A DNA stretch of 64,000 nucleotides from JACPYM01 sp031423495 (GTDB lineage Bacteria; Acidobacteriota; Blastocatellia; RBC074), in the NCBI GenBank assembly GCA_031423495.1, contig JANPFP010000066.1, positions 40,085-104,084 of the forward strand, given 5' to 3'. The position numbers were made by a program, and so were the translations under genes. Below, piece by piece: positions 1 through 9,778 of this stretch. Under the pieces are notes generated by a model. It ran no database searches, was not told the origin of the DNA, and worked only from the letters and a program-made list of their open reading frames with translations. How positions within the stretch are numbered: position 1 is the first letter of the stretch; every line of letters begins with the position of its first letter.

Positions 1-3000
1 AGTGAGCGTTTGGTTATACGCCGTACCGATGACGCCGTTCGGCAAGCTCGATTGATTGATGGTGATGGTTTGGCAATTGACCGCGATGCTCAACGCGCGG
101 GAACCCGCGCAACCCGAAACGTCAATCACACCCACCGTGAAATTGCCTGTCGCCAATGCCGTCGGTGTGCCGGTGATGGCTCCGCCACTCGACAAGGTCA
201 AACCGGCGGGCAGGCTTCCGCTCAAAACGCTGAACGTGTAAGGCCCGGTTCCGCCCACAGCGGTGAGCGTTTGGTTATAAGCCGCGCCCATCGTCGCGTT
301 AGGCAGTGTCGCCGGATTGATCGTGATGACATCGCAGACCGTACCGCTGTAAGGGCGCGCGCCCGTGCATCCACTGGCCGTATGCGTGGCGGTAATCGTG
401 AAGCTGTAAGCGCCCGGTGTCGTCGGCGTACCGCTCAACAAACCGGTCGAAGCGTTCAACGTCAGACCCACAGGCAACGCGCCCGCGCTGACCGAATAAG
501 TCACTGGGCCCGACAAGGTCGTCGTCGTCGAGAGAAGTTGCGAGAACGCGAGCCCCGTCGTCATGCCAGGCAGTGTCGCGGGGTTCACCGTGAGCGTGGG
601 GCAAGCCGGAGTCGCTGTGAAATTGCGCGTGCCGGTGCATCCGTTCGCGTCGGTCGCCGTGATGGTGAACGTTTGCGTGGTCGAACTCGTCGGCGTGCCG
701 GTGATGGCTCCGTTGCTGGCAAGCGTCAAGCCCGCTGGCAAGCTGCCGGTCGTGACCGCAAAGGTATGAGGCGTTGCGCCGCCCGTCGCGGTGATGGTTT
801 GGTTATAAGCTGTGCCGACGGTTCCGTTCGGCAACGTCGCTGGATTCACCGTGATGGTTGGGCAACCAATGGTGATGCTCAGCACTTGCGAACCGGTGCA
901 TCCGTTCGCGTCGGTTACGCCAACGGTGAAATTCGACGTGCCCGCTGTCGTCGGCGTACCCGTGATTGCGCCGTTTGCCGCGAGCGTCAAGCCCGCTGGC
1001 AGCGAGCCGCTCGTTACCGCAAACGTTCGCGGAGCTGTGCCGCCCGTCGCCGTCAGCGTTTGGTTATAAGCGACGCCAATCGTGCCGCCCGGCAATGCGC
1101 CGGTTTGCGTCACGCTGATCGTCGGGCAAGTCATTGTGATGGTGAAGCTGCGCGTACCGATGCAACCATTTGCATCTTGCGCTTGAATCGTGAAGCTCGC
1201 CGAACCTGCAGCCGTCGGCGTACCGCTCAACACCTGCGTGGCGGGGTTAAAGGTCAAGCCCGCAGGCAATGTGCCGGAAGAAACGCTCCAGGTAATCGCG
1301 CCCGTGCCGCCGCTTTGCGTGATGGTCGTCGTCGGATAAGCCGTGCCCACCGTGCCGTTCGGCAAGGTCGCGGGGCTTACCGTGATCGTTTGGCAACCAA
1401 TCGAAATCGAAAGATTCGTTGTGGCGAAACATCCGTTCGCATCTTGCACGCGCACCGTGAAGGTCGCGTTGCCGTTCGCCGTCGGTGTACCTGAAATCAC
1501 ACCACCGGTTGAGAGTGATAAACCGGCAGGCAGGCTTCCGCTGCTGACCGTCCAGTTCAAAGTGCCGTTGCCGCCGGTGGCGGTGAGCGTTTGGTTATAA
1601 GCCACGCCAACGGTTCCATTGGGCAGGCTCGATTGATTGATCGTGATCGCCTGGCAATTGATGGCGATGCTCAACGTGATTGAGCCGCTGCAACCTGAAC
1701 TGTCAACGACGCCGACGGTGAAATTGCCCGTCGTGAGACTGGTCGGCGTACCCGTGATGACGCCCGTACTCGACAAGGTCAAACCGGCAGGCAGGCTTCC
1801 GCTCGTGACGCTGAATACATATCCGCCCGCGCCGCCCGTCGCCGTCAGCGTTTGGTTATACGCTGTGCCAAGCGTCGCGTTAGGCAAGCTCGCCGGAGTA
1901 ATCGTGATGTTGCCGCAGATGGTGCCACTGTATGCGCGTTCGCCCGTGCATCCGCTGGCGGTATGCGTAGCGCGAATCGTGAAGCTGTATGACCCAGCTG
2001 TCGTCGGCATACCCGTAAGCGCGCCCGTTGTCGCATTCAACGACAAGCCCGCAGGCAGCGCGCCCGCCGAAACTGAATAAGTGAATGCGCCCGTAAGGGA
2101 ACTCGTGACTGAAATCGTCTGCGAGAACGCCGAGCCAACGGTCATCGCGGGCAATGTCGCCGGATTTACCGTGATGGCTGCGCAGTTGATCGCGATGGCG
2201 AGCGTGGCCGTGCCGGAACAGCCGTTCGCGTCAGTCGCTCTAAACGTAATGTCGGGCGTAGGCACAGCAGTTGGCGCGGTCGGCGTACCGGTAATCGCCC
2301 CCGTCGAAGCATTCAACGACAAGCCCGCAGGCAGCGTGCCGCTTTGGATGCTCCAGGTGATCGTGCCCGTGCCGCCGACTTGCGTGAGCGTTTGGTTATA
2401 AACCGCGCCCACCGTCCCGCTCGGCAAGGTCGCCGGGCCAACTGTTATGGTTTGGCAATTGATCGCAATGCTCAACGCTTGCGTCGTCGTGCAACCAAAG
2501 TTGTCAGTCGCGCGCACGGTGAAATTCGCCGTGCCGCTCGTGGTCGGCGTACCGCTAATCACGCCGCCGGTTGAGAGCGTCAAGCCCGCAGGCAATGAGC
2601 CCGTAGCTGTCCAGGTGTAAGGCGCAGTGCCGCCGGTCGCCGTCAGCGTTTGGTTGTAAGCGACACCAATCGTGCCCGCGGGAAGCGCGCCGGTTTGCGT
2701 GATGCTCACCGTCGGGCAGTTCATCGTGATGGTGAAGCTGCGCGTGCCGATACAGCCGTTCGCGTCGCTCGCCTGAATCGTGAAGCTCGACGAACCCGCA
2801 GCCGTCGGCGTACCGCTCAACACTTGCGTCGCCGCGTTGAACGTCAAGCCTGCCGGCAAGGTGCCCGATGAAACGCTCCACGTAATCGCGCCCGTGCCGC
2901 CGCTTTGCGTGATGGTCGTCGTCGGATAAGCCGTGCCGACTGTGCCGTTCGACAACGTCGCCGGATTCACCGTGATGGACTGACAGCCAATCGAAATTGA

Positions 3001-4560
3001 AAGACTCGTTGTCGCAAAACATCCGTTCGCATCTTGCACTCTGACCGTAAACGTCGCGCTGCCATTCGTCGTCGGCGTACCGCTGATGACGCCGCCTGAA
3101 GAAAGCGTCAAACCGGCGGGCAGGCTTCCGCTGCTGATCGTCCAGTTCAAAGTGCCGTTGCCGCCGGTGGCGGTGAGCGTTTGGTTATATGCCGTGCCGA
3201 CGGTTCCGCCCGGCAAGCTCGATTGATTGATCGTGATGGTTTGGCAATTGATGGCGATGCTGAGGCTGCGACTGCCCCCACAACCCGAAGCGTCAACCAC
3301 ATTCACCGTGAAAGTGCCGGTCGTGAGATTCGTTGGTGTGCCGCTAATCACACCGCCGCTCGAAAGTGTCAGACCCGTGGGCAGGCTTCCGCTGCCAACA
3401 CTGAACGTATAAGGCCCGGTTCCGCCTGCGACCGAAAGCATTTGGTTATACGCTGAGCCAAGCGTCGCGTTGGGCAAAGTCGCAGGGTTGATCGTGAGTA
3501 CGTCACAAACGGTGCCGCTATAAAGCTGTGAGCCGCTGCATCCGCTGGCGGTGTGCGTCGCGGTGATCGTGAACGCATAAGCCGCCGCCGTCATAGGCGT
3601 ACCGTTCAACACGCCCGTCGTCGGATTCAAGTTCAGCCCCGCAGGCAGGCTTCCGCCCGTGACGGCATAAGTGACCGCGCCGGTGAGCGTCGTCGTAACC
3701 GAAATCGTTTGATTGAAAGGCGTGCCTACGGTCACTGCGGGCAATGTCGCGGGATTGACCGTAATCGTGGGGCAAGCCGGTGTGATGGTGAAGTTGCGTG
3801 TGCCGGTACACCCGCTCGCCGTATGCGTTGCCGTGATGGTGAACGTCGCGGCGCTGCTGCTGGTCGGAGTTCCGGTGATTGCGCCGGACGTGGTGTTGAG
3901 CGTTAATCCGGCAGGCAAGGCACCGGTCGTGACTGAGAACGTGAACGCGCCGGTGAGTCCGGTGGCGCTGACGGTTTGCGAATACGCCGTGCCGACAGTG
4001 CCGTTGGGCAAGGTCGCCGGATTCACCGTAATCGTGGGGCATGAGGGTGTGATGGTGTAGGCCTGCAAGCCGATACAGCCGTTGGAATTCGTTGCTGTGA
4101 TTGTGAAAGAAGCGGCAGAGCTGCTGGTTGGCGTGCCACTCAATAGGCCTGCGCTGGTGAGCGTTAAGCCTGGGGGCAGCGCACCGGCTGTGACCGCAAA
4201 CGTATGGCCCGTGCCGCCTGTCGCTGTAATGTTTTGTGAATAGGCTGTGCCTACTGTCATAGCGGGCAAAGTCACCGGACTGACTGTGACCGTTGGGCAA
4301 AGGCGCGTGAGCGTCAGTGACAGTGCGCCCGTGCAACCGTTGGCATCGGTGGCGGTGACGGTGAAAGTGTTTGATCCGGTTGTAGTGGCCGTGCCGCTCA
4401 ATACGCCAGCGCTGGTCAGTGTGAAACCAGCGGGCAATGTGCCCGCTGTGACAGCAAAGGTATAAGGCGTTGTGCCGCCTGTCGCCGCGAGCGTTTGGCT
4501 ATAAGCTACGCCGAGGGTTGCGTCAGGCAAGCTCGCAGGCGTGAGTGAAATCGTCGTGCA
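1..4560 (-). repeat. Tandem Ig-domain repeats with a six-domain higher-order repeat
   Basis: About 18 domain junctions (YNQT, YSQT, FSQT and similar) fall near 10, 275, 540, 795, 1065, 1325, 1590, 1850, 2115, 2390, 2650, 2920, 3180, 3440, 3705, 3975, 4230 and 4490, a mean spacing of ~264 bp (88 residues). A longer period overlies this. The variant encoding NQSSLP recurs near 45, 1627 and 3218, and the variant encoding PNATLG/PNATMG recurs near 291, 1873 and 3466, so blocks of six domains (~1.58-1.59 kb) are repeated. The copy nearest the N-terminus (above 3975) no longer matches the pattern well. Most repeats carry a Cys in a DANGC-like motif and another a few residues before TITV/TVTV. Confidence 0.85.
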
Positions 4561-7359
4561 AACGCCAAAGCCTGCATCGTAATGATGTTGGTTCTGGCCT
4601 TCGGTGACGGTGGTCAAATCCACCGCGATGAAAGGATAGTTCCCTGCGCCAATCGGCCCCGCCGCAGGTTTTTGCAAATCAGAATCGCGCGTGTCTTGTG
4701 TATTGCCGCTCACGTCGCGTGACGTGACGATCTTGCCTGCCAGCGGATTGCCGGTGGTGTAATTCGCCGCGTTGTCAAAACGCAGTTGATAACTCGCACC
4801 TAGCGTCAAGCCCGCGATGCCGTAACGACGCGAACCTGTGCTGGCGCGTCCGCCCTGGTTGTTTTCCGTGTAACCGCCATTCGAGGCCGTATTATTCGGC
4901 GCGTTGTTGCCCGCAGTGGGATAGCCGCGCATGTCATTCGAAAAAGCATAAGAACCGGCGCTGTCTGTTACAGCGGTTGCCACCAAGGTAGCTCCGCTAT
5001 AAAGCCGCACTGTCACGCCTGACAGTGCCATTTCGCTGGGGTCTTGAATGCCGTCGTTGTCGGCGTCCATCCACACGCGGTTGCCGATTTCGACGGGCGG
5101 CAGATCAATCATCGGTTCAACGTCACCGAGGCCGCTGGCCTTGCCGAAGTTTTCCGCCGTGTTGAGATAGAGGCGATAGGCTTTGTTAAACGAGCCGGTC
5201 GTCAAGCCCAACCAGCGAAATCCGCCGGTAAAGGCTTCATCCACCAACGGACGCGGAATCGGGTCAAAGGTAGACGCTACGACCTGAGGGTAGCCCAGAA
5301 GCTGCGTCAAGCTGCCAAGCATGACTTCATCGTGAAATTGACCGGCATTCGGATTCGTCGAGTAATCGTCGTTATGGAAAAATTCACCCTTGCCGGTGTT
5401 GGTATTGGAAGCGCCCGTGCCCGGCCCTTGCCCCGTGTCTTGCGGCGCGCTGCCCAGGCCGCCGCAACGGCCATTGCTTTCGAGCGTCCAACCTGTTGAC
5501 GGACTGCCACAAGCCTTGAGCAAATCACCTGCCGGACGAATGCTATAGGTCGTGTTATTCGCCGGATTATCCAGTGAGGCTTCCCCGCCCTGATCGCCCA
5601 GGCGGTCACGTATCGCCAAATACAAATTGCCGCCGTTGTCGAACTCGAGGTCGGTCAACATCGGCGCGGGATTGGCATAAGTCGTTGCCATGTTCGTGGG
5701 AAAGGCCGACGACCACGGCAGCCATTGCGCGCGATAACCACCGTTGCTCGGTTCGGGAATGCCGCGCAGGTAATTTAGCGGAGCTTGAAAGATCGGCGAG
5801 GCACCGAAAGCCAGCGTCGTCGGATTCACCGTAAACACATAAGCCCGCAAATAACGCGCATCACCCAGGTTATAAATGCCGTTGCCATCACCGTCGGTGA
5901 ACGGTTCACTCGTGTTGTAACGTCCGTTGTTGTTCGAGTCCGTCCAGCCGCTATCCACTGTCGTCGTAGATTGCGCGCTGCATACCATGCCGACATACAA
6001 CTGGCCTTGATGGAACTTCACCGCAAAAGGCCGCACGTCAGCAGCGGCGCAAGTGTTGGCTCCCGGTCCCGCAGGCAGTCCCGTTGTCGGTACAACCTGA
6101 CTCGTCAGCACTGCGCCGGTCGAACGATTCAACGCATAGAGCGTGCGGTTTTGCAGGTTCATCACATACAACCGCGTTTCGTCTTCCGAGACGTCAATGC
6201 CGCCTAAGCCGTATTTGCCTGTCGCGTCCCAACCGGTGTTGCCGTTGTCGCGTCCGTAATCATCAGTTTTGTGCGGATTGGTTGTCGCATTTGGTACGGT
6301 GAATGTGCCGACTTTGGCATTGGTGTCGGGGTTGATAATGTAAATTGCTCCCGGATCATCGCTGCTGTTACCCGCCTGATACGTTCCGCCCCCATTGACC
6401 GTGCTGTTAAGCGTATTGTCAGCGCCGGGGCCGAAGCCCGCATACTTTTTGAAATAACTCGCCGCATACAATCGCCGCGCCCGCCGTGCATAAGCCAAGC
6501 CCCAAGCCGTGCCCGCCTGTGGCGCAGGAATCATCACGCTATGCGTCGTCGGCACCCCGTATGGTGCCGAAGTTGTGTCAGTTGACGCGCCCGCCGAATA
6601 AGGGAAGCTCACGATTACGCCCTGATTCGTATTGGCCGCGCTGTCCTGTGCGCCTGTCACAAAGCAGGTCGTCGCCAGCAAAGGATTATTCGGGCTGTAA
6701 TGCTGTGGCACGTTGATGGCGAAATTCATGTTGGCGACGTTGCCAGCCGTCGTGTCTACGAACCGCACGTTGCTCTGCGAATCCGCGCCTTGCGCGCTCG
6801 ACTCAAAGCCCGCCGGTAAATTGACGAATTCGACGCGCACCAGATTCGTGCCGACCGGAACCGTAACCTGATAGAACCCCGGATTGCTGCCCGTGCAAAC
6901 GCCGCCCACCGTCGTGCCGCAAGTCGTGGTCGTGGCGATGACCGTATTGGCGTCGTTATAAACATTGACCGTCACGCCACTGATGCCGCGATCTACGGCC
7001 ACCGGAACCGTTGTCGCCGTATTGCCGTCGTTCGGCAACGTACCGGTCGTGTCGAATGCACCGTTGCCGTTGTAATCCTGAAACACCGTACCGGTGACAT
7101 TGCCCGCCGCTGCCGCTGAAGAAAAACCGAGCTTCGCGCCCACATAACTCGCGCTGTTGGCCAATGAATGGCGCAACTTCACGCCCAACGCCGCTTCCAG
7201 GCGCGCCGCCTGTGAGTTACCGCCGCCGCGCGCCATCAACGCTAATAGTGCCAGCGTAACTAAGCCAGTAACTAAACCGATGCGAATAATTTCCCGATTG
7301 AGCTTCTTTTTATTCGCTTTATTATTCGCCGGGGTCGTCGTGTCGTGTGTGTTTTTCAT
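1..7359 (-). CDS. Giant secreted Ig-like repeat protein with SdrD-B-like domains (3' end outside window)
   Basis: The reading frame starts at the ATG at 7359-7357 and still runs open at position 1, so at least 2453 residues are present and the stop lies outside the window. Residues about 25-43 form a hydrophobic segment (signal peptide or membrane anchor) after a Lys/Asn-rich start. An SdrD-B-like domain follows at about 78-195 (GTVFQDYNGNGAFD), then a region of roughly 500 residues rich in Asp/Asn/Gly that reads like an extracellular propeller (YVMNLQNRTLYALN, FDNGGNLYLAIRD), then a second SdrD-B-like domain at about 757-925 (GNRVWMDADNDGIQDP). From about 934 on there are tandem putative-Ig (He_PIG type) domains carrying LPAGLTLSSGGVISGTPT-like motifs. 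A cell-surface adhesin or matrix role is inferred; no enzyme domain was seen. Long frames on the opposite strand here are shadows. Confidence 0.85.
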   Translation of the reverse strand, partial: MKNTHDTTTPANNKANKKKLNREIIRIGLVTGLVTLALLALMARGGGNSQAARLEAALGVKLRHSLANSASYVGAKLGFSSAAAAGNVTGTVFQDYNGNGAFDTTGTLPNDGNTATTVPVAVDRGISGVTVNVYNDANTVIATTTTCGTTVGGVCTGSNPGFYQVTVPVGTNLVRVEFVNLPAGFESSAQGADSQSNVRFVDTTAGNVANMNFAINVPQHYSPNNPLLATTCFVTGAQDSAANTNQGVIVSFPYSAGASTDTTSAPYGVPTTHSVMIPAPQAGTAWGLAYARRARRLYAASYFKKYAGFGPGADNTLNSTVNGGGTYQAGNSSDDPGAIYIINPDTNAKVGTFTVPNATTNPHKTDDYGRDNGNTGWDATGKYGLGGIDVSEDETRLYVMNLQNRTLYALNRSTGAVLTSQVVPTTGLPAGPGANTCAAADVRPFAVKFHQGQLYVGMVCSAQSTTTVDSGWTDSNNNGRYNTSEPFTDGDGNGIYNLGDARYLRAYVFTVNPTTLAFGASPIFQAPLNYLRGIPEPSNGGYRAQWLPWSSAFPTNMATTYANPAPMLTDLEFDNGGNLYLAIRDRLGDQGGEASLDNPANNTTYSIRPAGDLLKACGSPSTGWTLESNGRCGGLGSAPQDTGQGPGTGASNTNTGKGEFFHNDDYSTNPNAGQFHDEVMLGSLTQLLGYPQVVASTFDPIPRPLVDEAFTGGFRWLGLTTGSFNKAYRLYLNTAENFGKASGLGDVEPMIDLPPVEIGNRVWMDADNDGIQDPSEMALSGVTVRLYSGATLVATAVTDSAGSYAFSNDMRGYPTAGNNAPNNTASNGGYTENNQGGRASTGSRRYGIAGLTLGASYQLRFDNAANYTTGNPLAGKIVTSRDVSGNTQDTRDSDLQKPAAGPIGAGNYPFIAVDLTTVTEGQNQHHYDAGFGVCTTISLTPASLPDATLGVAYSQTLAATGGTTPYTFAVTAGTLPAGFTLTSAGVLSGTATTTGSNTFTVTATDANGCTGALSLTLTRLCPTVTVSPVTLPAMTVGTAYSQNITATGGTGHTFAVTAGALPPGLTLTSAGLLSGTPTSSSAASFTITATNSNGCIGLQAYTITPSCPTITVNPATLPNGTVGTAYSQTVSATGLTGAFTFSVTTGALPAGLTLNTTSGAITGTPTSSSAATFTITATHTASGCTGTRNFTITPACPTITVNPATLPAVTVGTPFNQTISVTTTLTGAVTYAVTGGSLPAGLNLNPTTGVLNGTPMTAAAYAFTITATHTASGCSGSQLYSGTVCDVLTINPATLPNATLGSAYNQMLSVAGGTGPYTFSVGSGSLPTGLTLSSGGVISGTPTNLTTGTFTVNVVDASGCGGSRSLSIAINCQTITINQSSLPGGTVGTAYNQTLTATGGNGTLNWTISSGSLPAGLTLSSGGVISGTPTTNGSATFTVRVQDANGCFATTSLSISIGCQSITVNPATLSNGTVGTAYPTTTITQSGGTGAITWSVSSGTLPAGLTFNAATQVLSGTPTAAGSSSFTIQASDANGCIGTRSFTITMNCPTVSITQTGALPAGTIGVAYNQTLTATGGTAPYTWTATGSLPAGLTLSTGGVISGTPTTSGTANFTVRATDNFGCTTTQALSIAINCQTITVGPATLPSGTVGAVYNQTLTQVGGTGTITWSIQSGTLPAGLSLNASTGAITGTPTAPTAVPTPDITFRATDANGCSGTATLAIAINCAAITVNPATLPAMTVGSAFSQTISVTSSLTGAFTYSVSAGALPAGLSLNATTGALTGMPTTAGSYSFTIRATHTASGCTGERAYSGTICGNITITPASLPNATLGTAYNQTLTATGGAGGYVFSVTSGSLPAGLTLSSTGVITGTPTSLTTGNFTVGVVDSSGCSGSITLSIAINCQAITINQSSLPNGTVGVAYNQTLTATGGNGTLNWTVSSGSLPAGLSLSTGGVISGTPTANGNATFTVRVQDANGCFATTNLSISIGCQTITVSPATLPNGTVGTAYPTTTITQSGGTGAITWSVSSGTLPAGLTFNPATQVLSGTPTAAGSASFTIQAQDANGCIGTRSFTITMTCPTISVTQTGALPGGTIGVAYNQTLTATGGTAPRTFAVTSGSLPAGLTLAANGAITGTPTTAGTSNFTVGVTDANGCTGSQVLSITIGCPTITVNPATLPNGTVGTAYNQTITATGGATPHTFAVTTGSLPAGLTLASNGAITGTPTSSTTQTFTITATDANGCTGTRNFTATPACPTLTVNPATLPGMTTGLAFSQLLSTTTTLSGPVTYSVSAGALPVGLTLNASTGLLSGTPTTPGAYSFTITATHTASGCTGARPYSGTVCDVITINPATLPNATMGAAYNQTLTAVGGTGPYTFSVLSGSLPAGLTLSSGGAITGTPTALATGNFTVGVIDVSGCAGSRALSIAVNCQTITINQSSLPNGVIGTAYNQTLT

Positions 7360-8237
7360 AGGGGTGGTTTTGGGTTTACGTTGCAAGGGAGTTATCACCT
7401 GATATTTTTTCTGGTCGTTGGTTATTTTCGCGTTGGCGCGAGTAACTTGCTTGCGGGCAAAGCTGTGCCTAGCTCGTCGGATGCGGACGTTGAGCGCCAA
7501 AAGACGAGTAACTAAAAATAGAATTTCGTAAGCTGAAATTTACGCGCGCATAGCAAGTTATGACGCAGGCTTAACGCCAGTGCCACAGCTTGCACGGGAA
7601 GCGCAGCCGCTTTGATTTTTCAGCTATACGTCGTAAGGATTTCCGAATAACAGGCGGGATGAGTCATTCGGTTAATCGCCAAAAGAGCTTCACACTGGTC
7701 GCTGAAGCGCGATCTGTTTCGTGAGTGATTGCAATTTGACCGTGAGTTACCAAATTAGCTGCAATTCCCCATACCCTCTGAGCTAGTAGCAGGGAAGGTC
7801 GGGTACGGCGGAAGTTGCAGATAAGTCCAGGGATCGCTGAACGAACAGCGAGGGGATTTTGCGTGACAGGATAATTTGTGGGGATGGGAGATCCCTAAAT
7901 TGAGTTACTTAGGGAGAAGAGAGAAAGAAACTTCTCAAATGCGGGGTGGATATTAAGGATGACCTTGAGCGCGGTCAAGAAAATAATACAGCGCCCCGGA
8001 CTTTCCCTGACAAACTGCGAGGAATAGTACCTAACCTCATCGCTCACCCGCGCCATTCTTTTGATTTTTCCTTTCCGGTTTCCCTCCCTCTGAAAACCAA
8101 TGACAAATCTCAAATAGAAAATCTCAAATGGAAAATAGCTGCTATCCACGTTCGGAGTCGCTTGAAACGAGCCGCCCACACCCTTTCAATTTTTCACCCC
8201 TTCAGCCTCTCGCGGTCTCACTGCTATACTGCGGCGC
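7360..8237. other. Intergenic region between divergent genes
   Basis: These 878 bp separate the start of the giant surface protein (minus) from the YgjP-like gene (plus). The first ~250 bp are candidate promoter and 5' leader for the surface protein. A short inverted repeat (TCCCTAA...TTAGGGA) lies near 7890-7915. The short frames here have no good start signal and no recognisable product. No tRNA, riboswitch or insertion sequence was recognised. Confidence 0.5.
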
Positions 8238-8837
8238 ATGCCGACGAACAACCAGACCATCACGGTGGATGGGATGACGCTCACACTCCATTTGCAGCGC
8301 AAGTCCGTGCGCAATATCAACGCGCGGTTGCGCGGCGAAGTGTTGCAGGTCAGCGCCCCGCATAACGTGCCGCAAGAAATGCTCGACGATGTGCTGCCCG
8401 ATTTGGCGCGGCGGCTGTTGCGTCGCGTGCGTGCGCGCCAGATCAACGCGAACGACAACCCGCTCGAACTCGCGCGCGAAATCGCCGCGCGCTTTCCGCA
8501 TCCGCCGCAAATCAACGAAGTCCTTTTCGTCACCACGCAGGAAGCGCGCTGGGGCAGTTATAGCGGGATGACGCGCACGATCAGGCTGAACGCTACGTTG
8601 CGGCTGATGCCGCGCTGGGTGCTGGAATCAGTCGTCGCGCACGAACTCGCTCACGTCTTTCACCCCAACCACGGCCCCGCCTTCTGGGCGCTCTGCCATC
8701 GCGTAGACCCGCACGTCGAACGCGCTCGCGCTTTTCTCGCTGGCGTCAGTTGGCTCGGCCATCGCTGGGAATCGTTGCCGCCGGTTGAGCGTTCCATCTT
8801 GCTGCGCTCTAGCGAATTCGAGGAAGAAAATGATTAG
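8238..8837 (+). CDS. YgjP-like (M48/DUF45) zinc metalloprotease
   Basis: A 199-residue protein with the zinc motif HELAH at residues 135-139, followed by a conserved FHPNHGPAFWALC stretch that resembles the PNHSxxFW signature of the YgjP family. Upstream, EARWGSYS and IRLNATLRLMP match the RWGS...INLNWRL pattern of the same family. His135 and His139 are the likely zinc ligands and Glu136 the catalytic base, by family analogy. There is no signal peptide, so it should be cytoplasmic. The start is the first ATG after a non-coding stretch. The gene converges on the GntR-family gene, whose stop is at 8844. The physiological substrate of this family is not known to me. Confidence 0.8.
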   Translation: MPTNNQTITVDGMTLTLHLQRKSVRNINARLRGEVLQVSAPHNVPQEMLDDVLPDLARRLLRRVRARQINANDNPLELAREIAARFPHPPQINEVLFVTTQEARWGSYSGMTRTIRLNATLRLMPRWVLESVVAHELAHVFHPNHGPAFWALCHRVDPHVERARAFLAGVSWLGHRWESLPPVERSILLRSSEFEEEND

Positions 8838-8843
8838 CGGAGT

Positions 8844-9752
8844 TTAGCGAATAAATTTTTCGACGTAAGCCTTTAACTCAGCCATCGAACTATCAGAAAC
8901 AATTCGAAAGACGCGGGTTTCTATGTTGGCAGGCAAGTGCAACGCGGTCGCGGCATCGGTAATCACCAGTGCGCTGGAACGCAGCCCGCGCGCCCAATCA
9001 GCTTCGCGCGCGTCGCGGAAGTTCAGCGCATCGCCATCCAACCCAACGGCAATTAACACTGAACGAGCGATCTGCAAAAACGCAGGCCAGTGCGAAACGA
9101 TGCTGACGAGTTCATCGGGTGCGGGCGGGCGTTGGCCTTTGAGGGCTTCGGGAATGGAGCGCGTTTTTAACAACAGGCACGCTGTCGTTGGTGGCAACGT
9201 AGCCGTCACCGCTTGCGCCTGACCATAAAGCGCAACAGGTACAGCGCCGACCAGCAGGTTACGGTCTTCGGCATCGGCGAAGCTGGCCGTGGCAACACGA
9301 AAGCCGGTGGCCTCGGCAATTTCGGCGGCAAGGATTTCGCGCAAGGCGGGGTCAGGGTCGAGTACGAGAAAGTGATCGGGCGGTTGCAAGCGCAGCCAAT
9401 GCCGCACACGAGTTTGCACTTGCGCCAATGAAAAACCCTTGCGGCGCGCGACCTCGAGAAATTCGATGATCTGATGATCGAGGTCGAGTTGGGCTTCGAG
9501 CGCGCGCTCGGCTTTGAACGAGCGCACATAAACGCCGCTGCCCGCGCGCATCTCGACCCAGCCAGCATCGGTGAGTTCGGTATAAGCCGCGCTCACCGTG
9601 TTGGCGTGAATCTTGAAACGCCGCGCCAACTCACGCGTACTCGGCAAACGCTCGCCGGGCTGCAAATCCTGACTCAAAATCGCCAGCTTGATTTGCGCGG
9701 TGAGCTGTTCGCGCAAGGGAACTTCGCTCTCTCGTGATAGCCAAAGTTGCAT
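8844..9752 (-). CDS. GntR-family transcriptional regulator with unusual C-terminal domain
   Basis: A 302-residue protein. Residues about 5-75 are a GntR winged helix (REQLTAQIKLAILSQ, LPSTRELARRF, HANTVSAAYTEL, GSGVYVR). The remaining ~220 residues are not the aminotransferase domain of MocR proteins, nor clearly the UTRA or FCD domain. They contain VLDPDPALREILAAEIAEA and LVITDAATALHLP, suggesting an alpha/beta ligand-binding or receiver-like fold, but this is only an impression. It lies downstream of, and on the same strand as, the DUF1549 and DUF1501 genes, with a 26-bp gap to DUF1501, so it may be the last gene of that unit and regulate it. Confidence 0.8.
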   Translation of the reverse strand: MQLWLSRESEVPLREQLTAQIKLAILSQDLQPGERLPSTRELARRFKIHANTVSAAYTELTDAGWVEMRAGSGVYVRSFKAERALEAQLDLDHQIIEFLEVARRKGFSLAQVQTRVRHWLRLQPPDHFLVLDPDPALREILAAEIAEATGFRVATASFADAEDRNLLVGAVPVALYGQAQAVTATLPPTTACLLLKTRSIPEALKGQRPPAPDELVSIVSHWPAFLQIARSVLIAVGLDGDALNFRDAREADWARGLRSSALVITDAATALHLPANIETRVFRIVSDSSMAELKAYVEKFIR

Positions 9753-9778
9753 GAAAAAAGGTCGGACTGGTGGAAAAG

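Noticed and set aside
10..1494. A 494-codon Arg-rich plus-strand frame
   Set aside because: It is the exact antisense of the Ig-repeat gene, whose minus-strand translation gives clean repeated domains; the Arg-rich composition is typical of a shadow frame.
7440..7620. Possible cyclic-di-GMP-type riboswitch in the surface-protein upstream region
   Set aside because: A GACGCAGGC string recalls the core, but the paired stems and the GAAA tetraloop are not there and the orientation does not suit the surface gene.
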